Positions 49,755 to 58,883 of a stretch of DNA of 64,000 nucleotides are shown in pieces. The notes under the pieces were generated by a model. It saw only the letters and a list, made by a program, of their open reading frames with translations. It ran no database searches and was not told the origin of the DNA. The DNA comes from Holophagae bacterium (GTDB lineage Bacteria > Acidobacteriota > Holophagae > Acanthopleuribacterales > Acanthopleuribacteraceae): NCBI GenBank assembly GCA_029263455.1, contig JAJCXM010000003.1, positions 62,001 to 126,000 on the forward strand. The letters run 5' to 3'. The stretch's first letter is position 1, and each line of letters begins with the position of its first letter. The translations under genes were made by a program, and so were the position numbers.

Positions 49755-52574
49755 CTAATCTAGTTGTGCCATGTCCAACCTGCGCATATCGTTGACAAAA
49801 GAAATTTTGAGCTTAGCAATATCTGGATAACTCGCGGGAAGCTGATCGACCCATTGGTGATAGATCGCTCTAGATTCGCTCTCATTCCCAGAACGAGCCA
49901 AGATTCGCGCATAGGTACAATGAGCTAGAGCCGTTCGCCAATGATTGTCACCGACAGTAAATGACATGGTCTGCGTGGCCTCTCGCGCGTATTCCAAGGC
50001 ACTCTTGTTCTGATTCATCCCTAGCATTACTTCGGCGAGATTCATGAGCGTTAAGCCCGTCAACCAGTGGCTGCCCAACAATTTCCTGCGTACTTCTAGC
50101 GCTTCGCGCAATTGCATTTCAGAGGCAGGCCAGTTTTCAACGGTTTGATACAGACGTCCTAACGCATATCTACTTGACGCCGTGGCTGGATGATCGCAGC
50201 CCAGCCCCCGAACACGTATAAATAGTGCCTGTTGTAAATACTCGCCAGCTTCTTCAACTCTCCCCTGCTGACGCAAATTGTCTCCCAATTGATGGAATGC
50301 TTCCCCATTGAATGTGTGTTCGGGAGTCAATACATCACGATTTATGGTGATCGCTTCTCTTAGTAGGGTTTCCGCGCGCTGTAACCCGTCTTCTCCAGAT
50401 TGTACCAAGGCGAGATTGACCAAGACACGCGACACACGGTAATTGTTGTTTCCGTATAGGTTCCTATAGATCGATAACGATTCTTCAAATGCTTCCGAGG
50501 CCAGTTCTGGACGACCGACATCATTAAGTAAGTTGGCAAGATTGTTCAAGCTATTCGCGACCAACGGGTGTTTTTCTGGCAATATTCGACGTCTCAAGTC
50601 CAATGCATCGCGGTAATAATGCTCCGCGGCGGACACTTGGCCTTGAGCCCAAAGCACGGCACCCAAATTATTCATTGCTTGGGCCAATAGCGGGTGGTCG
50701 GTTGGCAACGCGGCTTGGCGCAATGCATATGCTTCGCGCGCGGCGGCTTCGGCGTCTTCGTACCGACCTAAAGCATAGTTAAGCTCAGTCAGTGTCGATA
50801 TGTCATCAGCCAATTCGATGTTGGTTATGAATCCCATACGCAGTGAAATGGCTTGATTAATTTCCACCACAGCGTCAGCCAAATTGCCTGATTCGCCATG
50901 GAGTCGTCCTCGCTGCATCAATGCTTCCGCGGTACGTGGATCCGTTGAACCCCACAATCTAGAACGAATTCGATAGGCTTCATCGACCGCGACGAGTCCG
51001 TCCTCAAATGCACCGCTCGATTCAACGAACCTAGACGCCAATAACAAGCTCTCAGCAATGCCGACCTCATCATTGAGCTGACGCCTCATGGCAAGAGACT
51101 CCAACACCAAACGCTCAGATTCTTTATGGGCACCTAAGCGAAAACAGATCAAAGCCAATGAATGTTGAAAAGCTGCTCGGGTTTCGGGATCATCCTCTAG
51201 GGTTGAAAGCAGGATCGAAGCCTGTTCCATCAATGTTATTGAACTAACCTTTTCTTCAGCTGAGTATGGATCAGCGAGATCAAATATCTTGGTGACCAGT
51301 TCTGTCACACGTTCGTATCGGTGCATCGCACTACGGGCTTGTTGCTCCTGCATTTGAGCGATGCGAGCATGTTTTTGGGCTCGTAAAGCGAATCCACAGA
51401 TTGCCAATATCGCCAGCGTAACAAAGGTCGTCATTGTCGGCCGGCGTCGAACCCATTTCCAGCTCCGGCCCAAGAAGCCAAGTGATCGTGCTCGGATCGG
51501 CCTGCCGTCAAGGTAACGTTCGAGATCGTCAGCAAGCGCGTCAACGGATGCGTATCTGTCCCGAGACTCGTATTCAAGCGCTTTTGCCGCAATTACATCC
51601 AGGTCACCCTGTAACACGCGTTGCAAGGCTGTAACTCCATCGTGAGACTTGACACGACCAGCTGTTAGATTCTGACTCATCAACTGTGCGTCCTGGATTC
51701 GCAAACGCCTCGCTGCCTCATTGACAGGAAGTCCCGCCAGTTCGTGTGGTCGACGCCCGCATAGAATTTCAAATAAAACGACACCGAGCGAATACACATC
51801 AGTCAGGGTGGTTATCGCGCCTCCTAGCAATTGTTCGGGGCTAGCATAATTGCGCGTCAGAACGCGTTCTCCCTCTTCAGTGAGGTCGTGCGCGTCGACC
51901 AATTGTTTGGCAATTCCAAAATCCAACAACACAAGGCGACCTGATCCATCAACCAAAATATTGCCGGGTTTCAAATCTCTGTGTACGATCAAATGCCGAT
52001 GGGCATGTGCAACAACGGCACAAATATTCAAAAACAACTTGATGCGTTTTTTAACCGATGCCTTGGATCTGTCGCAGTATTCCGTAATCGTTATACCGTC
52101 TATGAATTCCATGACGATGTATGGGCGACCGTCATTTAAATGATCGACTCTTTCTACCTTAACGATCGATCGATGTTCAAGCCGATCAAGTACTTCTGAC
52201 TCAAACTCAAATCTAAGCAACGCCGATGAATTTACATACTCAGCCCTTAGAACCTTGATGGCAACCGGCTGAGATGGGTCAGCGTCTGGATAAGCGAGGT
52301 ACACCGTGCTCATTCCACCACGACCGATAACTCCGGCGATTCGGTAACCGGAAACTTCAGGAGGATCCAGCCGCGGAACCAAGATTGGTGTATTCAAGAA
52401 ACCGCCGGACTCATAATCCGCCTCAATTAGATCTAATACAGCTTGGTGCAGTGACTGATCGTCAGCAGTTGCTTGGTCAATATAGGTAAGGCGCTGCGAC
52501 GCCGGTAACTCAATGGCAGATTCGAAAAGCTCCTGCGCGCGTCTCGCTTCCAGCGCTTTCATATTGTGACTCAT
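49755..52574 (-). CDS. Transmembrane Ser/Thr protein kinase with TPR sensor array
   Basis: A 939-residue PknB-type kinase. G-loop IGRGGMSTVYLA (83-94), catalytic Lys107, HRDLKPGN (198-205) and DFG (218-220) are all intact, so it should be active. A membrane helix (TFVTLAILAICGFAL, about 382-400) separates the cytoplasmic kinase from a large region of ten or more tetratricopeptide repeats such as LAQAMNNLGAVLWAQGQ and HPLVANSLNNLANLLNDVGR, probably extracytoplasmic. Kinase-TPR fusions of this kind are common in Acidobacteriota. It is divergent from the repeat-domain protein and 1.5 kb from an ECF sigma gene, suggesting a shared signalling locus. Confidence 0.92.
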   Translation of the reverse strand: MSHNMKALEARRAQELFESAIELPASQRLTYIDQATADDQSLHQAVLDLIEADYESGGFLNTPILVPRLDPPEVSGYRIAGVIGRGGMSTVYLAYPDADPSQPVAIKVLRAEYVNSSALLRFEFESEVLDRLEHRSIVKVERVDHLNDGRPYIVMEFIDGITITEYCDRSKASVKKRIKLFLNICAVVAHAHRHLIVHRDLKPGNILVDGSGRLVLLDFGIAKQLVDAHDLTEEGERVLTRNYASPEQLLGGAITTLTDVYSLGVVLFEILCGRRPHELAGLPVNEAARRLRIQDAQLMSQNLTAGRVKSHDGVTALQRVLQGDLDVIAAKALEYESRDRYASVDALADDLERYLDGRPIRARSLGFLGRSWKWVRRRPTMTTFVTLAILAICGFALRAQKHARIAQMQEQQARSAMHRYERVTELVTKIFDLADPYSAEEKVSSITLMEQASILLSTLEDDPETRAAFQHSLALICFRLGAHKESERLVLESLAMRRQLNDEVGIAESLLLASRFVESSGAFEDGLVAVDEAYRIRSRLWGSTDPRTAEALMQRGRLHGESGNLADAVVEINQAISLRMGFITNIELADDISTLTELNYALGRYEDAEAAAREAYALRQAALPTDHPLLAQAMNNLGAVLWAQGQVSAAEHYYRDALDLRRRILPEKHPLVANSLNNLANLLNDVGRPELASEAFEESLSIYRNLYGNNNYRVSRVLVNLALVQSGEDGLQRAETLLREAITINRDVLTPEHTFNGEAFHQLGDNLRQQGRVEEAGEYLQQALFIRVRGLGCDHPATASSRYALGRLYQTVENWPASEMQLREALEVRRKLLGSHWLTGLTLMNLAEVMLGMNQNKSALEYAREATQTMSFTVGDNHWRTALAHCTYARILARSGNESESRAIYHQWVDQLPASYPDIAKLKISFVNDMRRLDMAQLD

Positions 52575-52847
52575 AATCCACGAGAATAAGGAAACGCCCC
52601 CGAATTTTGGGTTTCCGTATTTGGCCCAGCCGGCATGTTCATTAAGCGAATCGTGCCGATGTTTGAGGCACCGGTACAGACCGCTATTTTCAGTTTAAGA
52701 AAATTAATTGACGTCATCGCCGCTCCCTTTACGCGTTTTGGAAAGCAGTCAACGGCTCGAACTAAATCAGATAAACAGTATATCGCATCTTACTGTGTTC
52801 TCGAGTCGACCTGGCTTTGCACCAAAAATCATTTTCGAGGTAGCTCA

Positions 52848-54101
52848 ATGAGACATATATTATCCATATTTTCACTCTTCACGTTCGTACCAATGGCACT
52901 AGGACAGTTGGTCGCCTTCACAGGTATTGATGCCAATTTTCCTGACGAATTTGCGTTTGTCGCCTTACAAGACTTGCCCAACGGAACTGAGATCATTTTC
53001 ACGGAAGGGGCCTATGACAATACAACAGGAGACTTTTTGAATGATTCCACCGTTGGCACCCTTCTCTTTACGGTCGCCGGTACGTTGAGCACGGGAACGG
53101 TGGTTCAAATAACGGAAACGGCCGGAAACGTTTTCACCGTAACTGGCAACGGAGGTACTGCGGTGATCGTTGGAGCTAACAACTGGATCGTGAGTGGGGC
53201 TGTTCCTCATTATGCTTTTTCAACCTCAAATACATCGTCACCCTGGACCAATGTGACTGAGGTGCATGCCATGATGTTTGTAAGTAATGCCGCGCTCGGA
53301 AATCTCGATCCTATACCCGATTACGCCAATGCCATCGTTGCATCGGGATTTACCGGACCCGAAAATGCTGCCGATTATACGGGGTCACGTATGGCAGCAA
53401 CCCACATGACATTGGCAGATCAGAGTAATTTCACCGCCGGTGCTGGCGACATTACCTTTGATCTCACCATGTTCACAATTGCACTGGGCCCGTTGGTCGC
53501 CTTCACAGGTATTGATGCCAATTTCCCTGACGAATTTGCGTTTGTCGCCTTGCAAGACTTGTCCGCCGGAACCGAGATCATTTTCACGGAAGGGGCTTAT
53601 GACAATACGACAGGAGAATTCGCCAATGATTCTTCCGTTGGTACCCTTCACTTCACAGTCACTGGCACGCTGAGCACGGGAACGGTGGTCCAAATAACAG
53701 AAACGGCAGGCAACACATTCACCGTAACTGGCAACGGCGGCACTGCGGTGATAGTGGGAGCTAACAACTGGATCGTGAGCGGGGCTGTCCCTCACTACGC
53801 TTTTTCAACCTCAAATACATCGTCACCTTGGACCAATGTGACTGAGGTGCATGCGATGATGTTTGTAAGTAATGTCGCGCTTGGTAATCTTGATCCTATA
53901 CCCGATTACGCCAATGCCATCGTTGCATCGGGATTTACCGGACCCGAAAATGCTGCCGACTATACGGGGTCACGCATGGCAGCAACCCACATGACATTGG
54001 CAGATCAGAGTAATTTTACGGCTGGGGCTGGCGACATTACCTTTGATCTCACCATGTTCACTAGCGTTCCTGTGGAATTATTCTCATTCAGCGTTGAGTA
54101 G
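52848..54101 (+). CDS. Secreted protein of two near-identical 195-residue repeats
   Basis: A 417-residue exported protein. ATG at 52848, signal peptide ending MALGQ. The body is two tandem copies of a 195-residue, Asn/Thr-rich, beta-type domain starting LVAFTGIDANFPDEFAFV, joined by a short linker (IALGP). The copies differ at few residues, although their codons show several silent changes. The second ends SVPVELFSFSVE. I do not recognise the family; the domain may be a lamin-tail-like or adhesin-type fold. It contains no Cys. It is divergent from the kinase and overlaps the convergent sigma gene by 18 nt. Confidence 0.82.
   Translation: MRHILSIFSLFTFVPMALGQLVAFTGIDANFPDEFAFVALQDLPNGTEIIFTEGAYDNTTGDFLNDSTVGTLLFTVAGTLSTGTVVQITETAGNVFTVTGNGGTAVIVGANNWIVSGAVPHYAFSTSNTSSPWTNVTEVHAMMFVSNAALGNLDPIPDYANAIVASGFTGPENAADYTGSRMAATHMTLADQSNFTAGAGDITFDLTMFTIALGPLVAFTGIDANFPDEFAFVALQDLSAGTEIIFTEGAYDNTTGEFANDSSVGTLHFTVTGTLSTGTVVQITETAGNTFTVTGNGGTAVIVGANNWIVSGAVPHYAFSTSNTSSPWTNVTEVHAMMFVSNVALGNLDPIPDYANAIVASGFTGPENAADYTGSRMAATHMTLADQSNFTAGAGDITFDLTMFTSVPVELFSFSVE
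52908..54062 (+). repeat. 585-bp tandem duplication
   Basis: Two in-frame direct copies, 52908-53492 and 53493-54062, the second slightly shorter at its 3' end. Offset 585 bp. Differences are scattered point changes, many silent. This is a recent intragenic duplication or a gene-conversion-homogenised pair. Confidence 0.88.
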
Positions 54102-54683
54102 CTGCAATTGAGGGAATGTCGGCCGCAGGCGCCGATAAAGCCAAGCACGTGCAAAACGCCATCGTCTCACGACGGTGGCGTCACTCACGCCTAATGCTGT
54201 GGCCGCTTCCGGTACAGTAAAGCCCGCAAAATAGCGTAATTCAATCACTCGGACGGCGGTTGGATCCACGCCGCCCAGGTTCCTCAATAGATCGTCAAGA
54301 CAAACAAGGTCGTCTGGCCTTACTTGGCACTGAGTCGCGTCAGTAAGCCAACTGGATTCATGTGGATTGCGCTTCTGAGCCAGTTCCTGTCGGGCAATGT
54401 CAACCAGGACGCGTCTGATTAAGCGCGCCACTACGGCAAAAAAGTGGCCCCGATTGGACCAATCGGTGCGTTCTTGGTCAAGCAACCGTATGGCGACCTC
54501 TTGCAGGAGATCCGATGGATTAAACGAATGCGCCCAGTACGGATAACGCTGAGCAATGAAGCGCGCTAAATCCGGATAAAGATGAGCGAGTGCCTGATCA
54601 GCTGAAGCTTGGCATCCTGACGACCAACGCTTTAGTAAGCCAGTCGTATCCTCAATATCTGAGATTGAAGCTGAGTCGTGCAC
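54084..54683 (-). CDS. ECF-type RNA polymerase sigma factor
   Basis: A 199-residue sigma factor with region 2 (NPSDLLQEVAIRLLDQERTDW, HFFAVVARLIRRVLVDIAR) and region 4 (VIELRYFAGFTVPEAATALGVSDATVVRRW). The type, with HFFAVxARxIRRVLVDIAR, corresponds to the TIGR02999 (ECF-like, Acidobacteria/Planctomycetes) group. That group often lies beside Ser/Thr kinases and lacks a classical anti-sigma gene. GTG start at 54683. It probably responds to the TPR kinase, which is one gene away. Confidence 0.9.
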   Translation of the reverse strand: MHDSASISDIEDTTGLLKRWSSGCQASADQALAHLYPDLARFIAQRYPYWAHSFNPSDLLQEVAIRLLDQERTDWSNRGHFFAVVARLIRRVLVDIARQELAQKRNPHESSWLTDATQCQVRPDDLVCLDDLLRNLGGVDPTAVRVIELRYFAGFTVPEAATALGVSDATVVRRWRFARAWLYRRLRPTFPQLQLLNAE

Positions 54684-54938
54684 TATGAATACGTCTCGTT
54701 TATTGTGTAATAATCCACCTTAGCATTTTACTCAGCTCCACGACAACGGAACGAAACGACCATCCCAGCTATTAGTTCCGCGTATGCCCGAAGGGCTCGT
54801 GTTGATTCACAAGAGCTTAGTCAGTTTAGAATCGCCTCGTTTTGTAACAAGAACCTTCGGTTTTTGGAAAACATTGATAATTTGAAAAAATACAACAATT
54901 TTGAACTATGTGTCGTACATTAATAGAGGGGGCTTCTT

Positions 54939-55883
54939 ATGAAAATCAAGTTCGGGATCATTTTATGTCTACTCAGTGGCTTAAATGTGATGGCTCAAAT
55001 CGATCCATTGGTCGACGACTTGAGACGCTCGTTTGACAGCTATGCTTCGATCGAATCCATTTACATCCATGCAGATGTAAAGATCTCGCTTTTTGAAAAA
55101 ATAGGTTCCTGGCCGGAAGACGAACCCTTTATCGCGCAAACGGACCGTCCTGGCTCCGTGGAGTATTGGGCGCGCGATGATATGTTTCGCGTTGTAGCAA
55201 CGACCGATCCCGCATTGCACTTGATAGAAGATCTTGAGGTCGCTTTCGATGGCAATCTTTATCAATTGCATTTCTTGAGTCAAAGCTTGTTAACGATCAC
55301 GGCAGATGGCAAGAACAATCCCACCATCATAACTGCCATCCCAACACCTGCTTTTCTTGCATTTGATTTTGTCTCTCGAAATGGCGCTCAGTGCCCGGGT
55401 TGTCGCTTAAAACTGGCTGACTTTAGCGATCCTCTTGAATGGTCCAAACGGTTGCCTAGCGCAATGCGAATCAGTCATGAAGATTTAGGCGAAGGACTTT
55501 CGATACACGCTAATGATGGTAGTGATAATCGCTATCATGTTTATCTACAGAAACTGGATGACGTCACCACAATGCCTTTCGTTATCGAACGTTTTGTTAA
55601 CAATGCCTTTTATCGCACCACTGACCTTAAGCAATATGAACACTTTGTGACCAATCAAGGAAAAGATGTCTGGATTCCACAGCTCATCGAATCAAATACC
55701 TATCGAGTTAATAAAACAGACGGCACCAAAACGCGCGTCTTTTCGATGGCTTATTCGGTTGATCAAATTGAAGTTGATCGCATCGACGATGCCAGTATTT
55801 TCACGATCGACACCAGCTCTATCAGCACAGTCTGGAACTCAGACCGACGAGAAGTCGTGAAGAAAGCACAACCAGCCGAATAG
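54939..55883 (+). CDS. Exported protein of unknown family (LolA-like character)
   Basis: A 314-residue exported protein. GAGGGGG precedes the ATG, and the signal peptide ends VMAQ. The order of a helical N-terminus (VDDLRRSFDSYASIESIYIHADVKI), beta strands and a C-terminal DASIFTID motif recalls LolA/LolB and DUF2092-like periplasmic carriers, but I cannot name a family. It lies between the sigma factor and the second protease, divergent from the sigma gene. A sigma-regulated periplasmic protein is a possibility. Confidence 0.7.
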   Translation: MKIKFGIILCLLSGLNVMAQIDPLVDDLRRSFDSYASIESIYIHADVKISLFEKIGSWPEDEPFIAQTDRPGSVEYWARDDMFRVVATTDPALHLIEDLEVAFDGNLYQLHFLSQSLLTITADGKNNPTIITAIPTPAFLAFDFVSRNGAQCPGCRLKLADFSDPLEWSKRLPSAMRISHEDLGEGLSIHANDGSDNRYHVYLQKLDDVTTMPFVIERFVNNAFYRTTDLKQYEHFVTNQGKDVWIPQLIESNTYRVNKTDGTKTRVFSMAYSVDQIEVDRIDDASIFTIDTSSISTVWNSDRREVVKKAQPAE

Positions 55884-55923
55884 CAAAGCGCGTCAATCAG
55901 AGATTAGGTCAACAGATAAACCA

Positions 55924-58488
55924 TCACGGCATTTGGTTGTCTACGCATTCCACTAATTCGATGATGGTCTGCTGTGGCCATTGACTGACGTTGTCAGGCA
56001 AATCACAGGTATTGAAACATTCCGATCCGAAAAAAATGTCGATGTCATCTAAATTCCAACCCACGCCAGACGTTTTTTCATCGCAGCCAAATCGCCAACG
56101 AAATCGTGCACTATACCCGCCAAAATCCGATATATCTACCAAGCAGCGCTGCCAATCCATATTATCGCCAGACCATGCCGAACGATTAGGTAATGGATTG
56201 TTAGAAATGAAACTCAAAACTGAGTTATAGCCATCGGCTAAGAAACGATTTGCGTTGGCGGCAACCGCTAGCCCGTCACCTGCCAAAATGTCAAACCAAT
56301 TGGCGCCGCCATCTAGTGAATATTCCAAGACCCCGCCATCGTGTTCAAATTGAGTGTTGACTCGGTGCCAAAAGGCTAAGCGATGGGGGTTACCGTCAAC
56401 CAAAACGACGTCATTGACCATTTGTAGGCTTTGATCCTTTACCAAAGATTCGTCGGTAACAAACCAACTAGTCACGGGCGAATGGCTTGCTCCTCCAAAT
56501 AGTCCCCAAGTGCTCGGAGACACATTGTTTGGTCCGGGCACTTTGATCCAACCATCATCGCCCGATTCCACATCCTCGGTGAACAAATTGGAATCAGAAC
56601 CCGTTGCTATACCTACAACCTCATTGAGGTTTTGGTCTTCATTGCCACCGGCATGCGGGCCCGTGCCGTTGCCGGAATCATCTTCCGCGCGAACAATATA
56701 GAAGTTGGATTGCGCATAATTGACCTCAAGATCATTGTAAAAAAGATCGGAAACGCCACTGGCGATTAGGTTATCCATAGCGGGAACAAAACCCATCGTC
56801 TGTGATCGGTAGACGTTGTAGACAACTTCCGAACCGCAAACCTGAGTCACAGCGTCCCAGCTAACAACCAACTCACAGGTGCTCGTTTGCGTATTGGTAA
56901 CCACAAGATTTGCCGGGGCCGGAGGGGCAAGCGTGCAATCGCCGGTCGCCACTACTTCGCTACAGTTACTCAGATCTGATTCACAATTGCTTGCGGTGAG
57001 ATATGAAGCAACTTGATAACTGTATGTTGTTCCACCAGATACACTTGTATCCGAATAATTTGGTGTTGCAACGGCGGCTGCCAGCAACGACCACTGTGGA
57101 GAAGTGCAGTTGCCGATCGCTCGATAAACGTTATATGCGTCAGTGCCTCCCGCTGGCGGGTTCCAATTCAAATCGATTTGGTTGTTCATCACAGCCATCG
57201 AAGTTAGGGCTGTCGGAGGGTTGGGTGGATCGCACAAGGCACATTCAGGCAAGTTATCACCCAACTCGGTAATGATATCAAGTACGGAAACCCCGCGATT
57301 GGGATCATCTCCTGACCCTCCCGTCGCGCAAGCTAAGTCCCCGCTGCAATGATGTAAAGCCACCACAAAATGATCGTCATAGCCAAGGACTGGGGAACCC
57401 GACGAACCCGACCTTGTGTCAGCCCAATAACCCAAATCAGCTATTGCTCCTGAACAGCCGGGTTCCGTCGAACTAACGATGGTAGGGAAACCGCTAACGT
57501 CATCGGGATAGGTAGACTCAAATGCGATGCGTTTCCCCCACCCAGACGGGTGCTGTGGGATATAGATACGTTCATCGAGGACAGGTCCGCTTTCCCGCAT
57601 TTGCAGATAACCATAGGTCGCCGCTAAATCGGTGCCTGATCCCGTTGAAGTATCTGGTATGACCAAAGCAAAATCCAAGGCAATATCGGCCTGCACAAAT
57701 ATCCCACCTGATGCTTCGATCACGCCTGGACAGGCCAGTGGCGTCGCACAATTAGTTGCGCATGTGGCACCTTCGGCAAGAAACTCAAAATCGATATTGT
57801 TCAATTCGTCTTGAGAATCGATGCAGTGTTGATTGGTCATGACGTGACCTTCACAACCCAATAACCATCCCGTGCAATGGGATTCTCCATTGATTAGCAA
57901 TCGCGCAACTGCTTGAGCTTTGTCGTAGGCTTGCGGTTCACTCACTTGGTAACACTTAACTTCACGGGTATCGTCCGTGGTGCAAACGCTACGGTGTTCG
58001 CCCTGTGGTTCAGGCAGGTTCATCTCGCGCCCCAATCCCAAATCCCAAAACATCTGGATTTCATCGTCCGCATATCCGCGCCCGATATAGTCAACGTCAA
58101 ATCCATATCCTTGATGACCGGGAACGACATAGAATTCCAGCACGGCCAGATCGCCTTTTACATGGGTTGCAAAAAAACCGGCATTGGGTTTACCTAGACC
58201 TTGTCGTCCTTGACCTCTGTATTCCCTTTCATGCGCTCCATCGAGCGATTTAATAACAACAACGTCGCCTGGAGCCAAATCAAATTTGGCAAAATGTATT
58301 GCAATGTAGGTAGCGTTTGGAAAGTGAACAAATTCGCGCATCATCAAAACCGGTTCTGAATCGTCTGCATCAGCCATGTGATAGGGATGGGTTGACTGAA
58401 TCACGTACGGAACATGCTCGCCAACCTTGACTGGTTGTGCCGGTAATAACGCGGTAATCGCGCATAATCCAATCATGATTCTCATCAT
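55924..58488 (-). CDS. Secreted trypsin-like protease, paralogue of the 47-kb gene
   Basis: An 854-residue secreted serine protease, clearly paralogous to 47032-49596 over its full length and of identical size. The signal peptide ends near LLPAQ. The triad sits in TNQHC, LDFALV and GSSGSPV. Two FnIII-like modules, the jelly-roll (SWFVTDESLVKDQ, WSGDNMDW, FRWRFGCD, GVGWNLDDI) and the tail SQWPQQTIIELVECVD follow. The ribosome site AGGA lies in a 39-bp tandem repeat just upstream. Both copies point the same way, so the pair could arise by duplication around the kinase/sigma block. Confidence 0.88.
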   Translation of the reverse strand: MMRIMIGLCAITALLPAQPVKVGEHVPYVIQSTHPYHMADADDSEPVLMMREFVHFPNATYIAIHFAKFDLAPGDVVVIKSLDGAHEREYRGQGRQGLGKPNAGFFATHVKGDLAVLEFYVVPGHQGYGFDVDYIGRGYADDEIQMFWDLGLGREMNLPEPQGEHRSVCTTDDTREVKCYQVSEPQAYDKAQAVARLLINGESHCTGWLLGCEGHVMTNQHCIDSQDELNNIDFEFLAEGATCATNCATPLACPGVIEASGGIFVQADIALDFALVIPDTSTGSGTDLAATYGYLQMRESGPVLDERIYIPQHPSGWGKRIAFESTYPDDVSGFPTIVSSTEPGCSGAIADLGYWADTRSGSSGSPVLGYDDHFVVALHHCSGDLACATGGSGDDPNRGVSVLDIITELGDNLPECALCDPPNPPTALTSMAVMNNQIDLNWNPPAGGTDAYNVYRAIGNCTSPQWSLLAAAVATPNYSDTSVSGGTTYSYQVASYLTASNCESDLSNCSEVVATGDCTLAPPAPANLVVTNTQTSTCELVVSWDAVTQVCGSEVVYNVYRSQTMGFVPAMDNLIASGVSDLFYNDLEVNYAQSNFYIVRAEDDSGNGTGPHAGGNEDQNLNEVVGIATGSDSNLFTEDVESGDDGWIKVPGPNNVSPSTWGLFGGASHSPVTSWFVTDESLVKDQSLQMVNDVVLVDGNPHRLAFWHRVNTQFEHDGGVLEYSLDGGANWFDILAGDGLAVAANANRFLADGYNSVLSFISNNPLPNRSAWSGDNMDWQRCLVDISDFGGYSARFRWRFGCDEKTSGVGWNLDDIDIFFGSECFNTCDLPDNVSQWPQQTIIELVECVDNQMP

Positions 58489-58492
58489 TTTG

Positions 58493-58564
58493 TCCTATTT
58501 AAAGAGACCGATGAAGTCGGTTAGTATCATTTCCTATTTAAAGAAACCGATGAGGTCGGTTAGT
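58493..58564 (-). repeat. Tandem 39-bp repeat with hairpins
   Basis: Two copies, 58493-58531 and 58532-58564, of TCCTATTTAAAGA followed by a palindrome: ACCGA/TCGGT around TGAAG in copy 1, AACCGA/TCGGTT around TGAGG in copy 2. The 33 comparable positions differ at two. It lies between the small acidic protein gene and the protease start, and on the minus strand supplies the protease's AGGA ribosome site. Confidence 0.7.
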
Positions 58565-58769
58565 TCGCCATTTCTTCATCGCTATCAATATGCTCCTCAA
58601 CGGCCTGAGCGATAGAGACGGTTTCTGTGATCGCCTTGCGCATAAAGTCCATTTCTTGGCCTTCATCTACGCGGCCGGCAGAAATATACGCAGCATAAAT
58701 ATCACAGGCACCACGAAAGATGGCCATTTCACTGGGTTGCAAAGTAAAGAACCGCGATTTAGATGCCAT
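58560..58769 (-). CDS. Small acidic protein of unknown function
   Basis: A 69-residue protein. The start ATG at 58769 is preceded by GGGAGG at the right spacing, so a longer 111-residue frame is unlikely. It reads as helical and acidic (CDIYAAYISAGRVDEG, EEHIDSDEEMAN) and has no recognisable motif. It is followed by the tandem 39-bp repeat and the protease gene on the same strand, and is divergent from the CadC-like regulator. It may be an operon partner of the protease. Confidence 0.65.
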   Translation of the reverse strand: MASKSRFFTLQPSEMAIFRGACDIYAAYISAGRVDEGQEMDFMRKAITETVSIAQAVEEHIDSDEEMAN

Positions 58770-58883
58770 GATGATCCTCCCTTTAAGTCGCAAAAGCTTA
58801 TCATGAAACGAGATCTGTGATCCGCTAATGCCACTGGTCATTGAACTGGAAATTTTGAAAAGAAACGCTCTACAATAGGTAAC

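Noticed and set aside
52635-52847. 71-residue N-terminal extension of the repeat-domain protein
   Set aside because: The ATG at 52848 begins a normal signal peptide; the upstream codons are basic and lie in the divergent promoter region.
58427-58615. Plus-strand frame with repeated PMKSVS/PMRSVS
   Set aside because: The repeat comes from the 39-bp DNA duplication and runs through the antisense of two genes.
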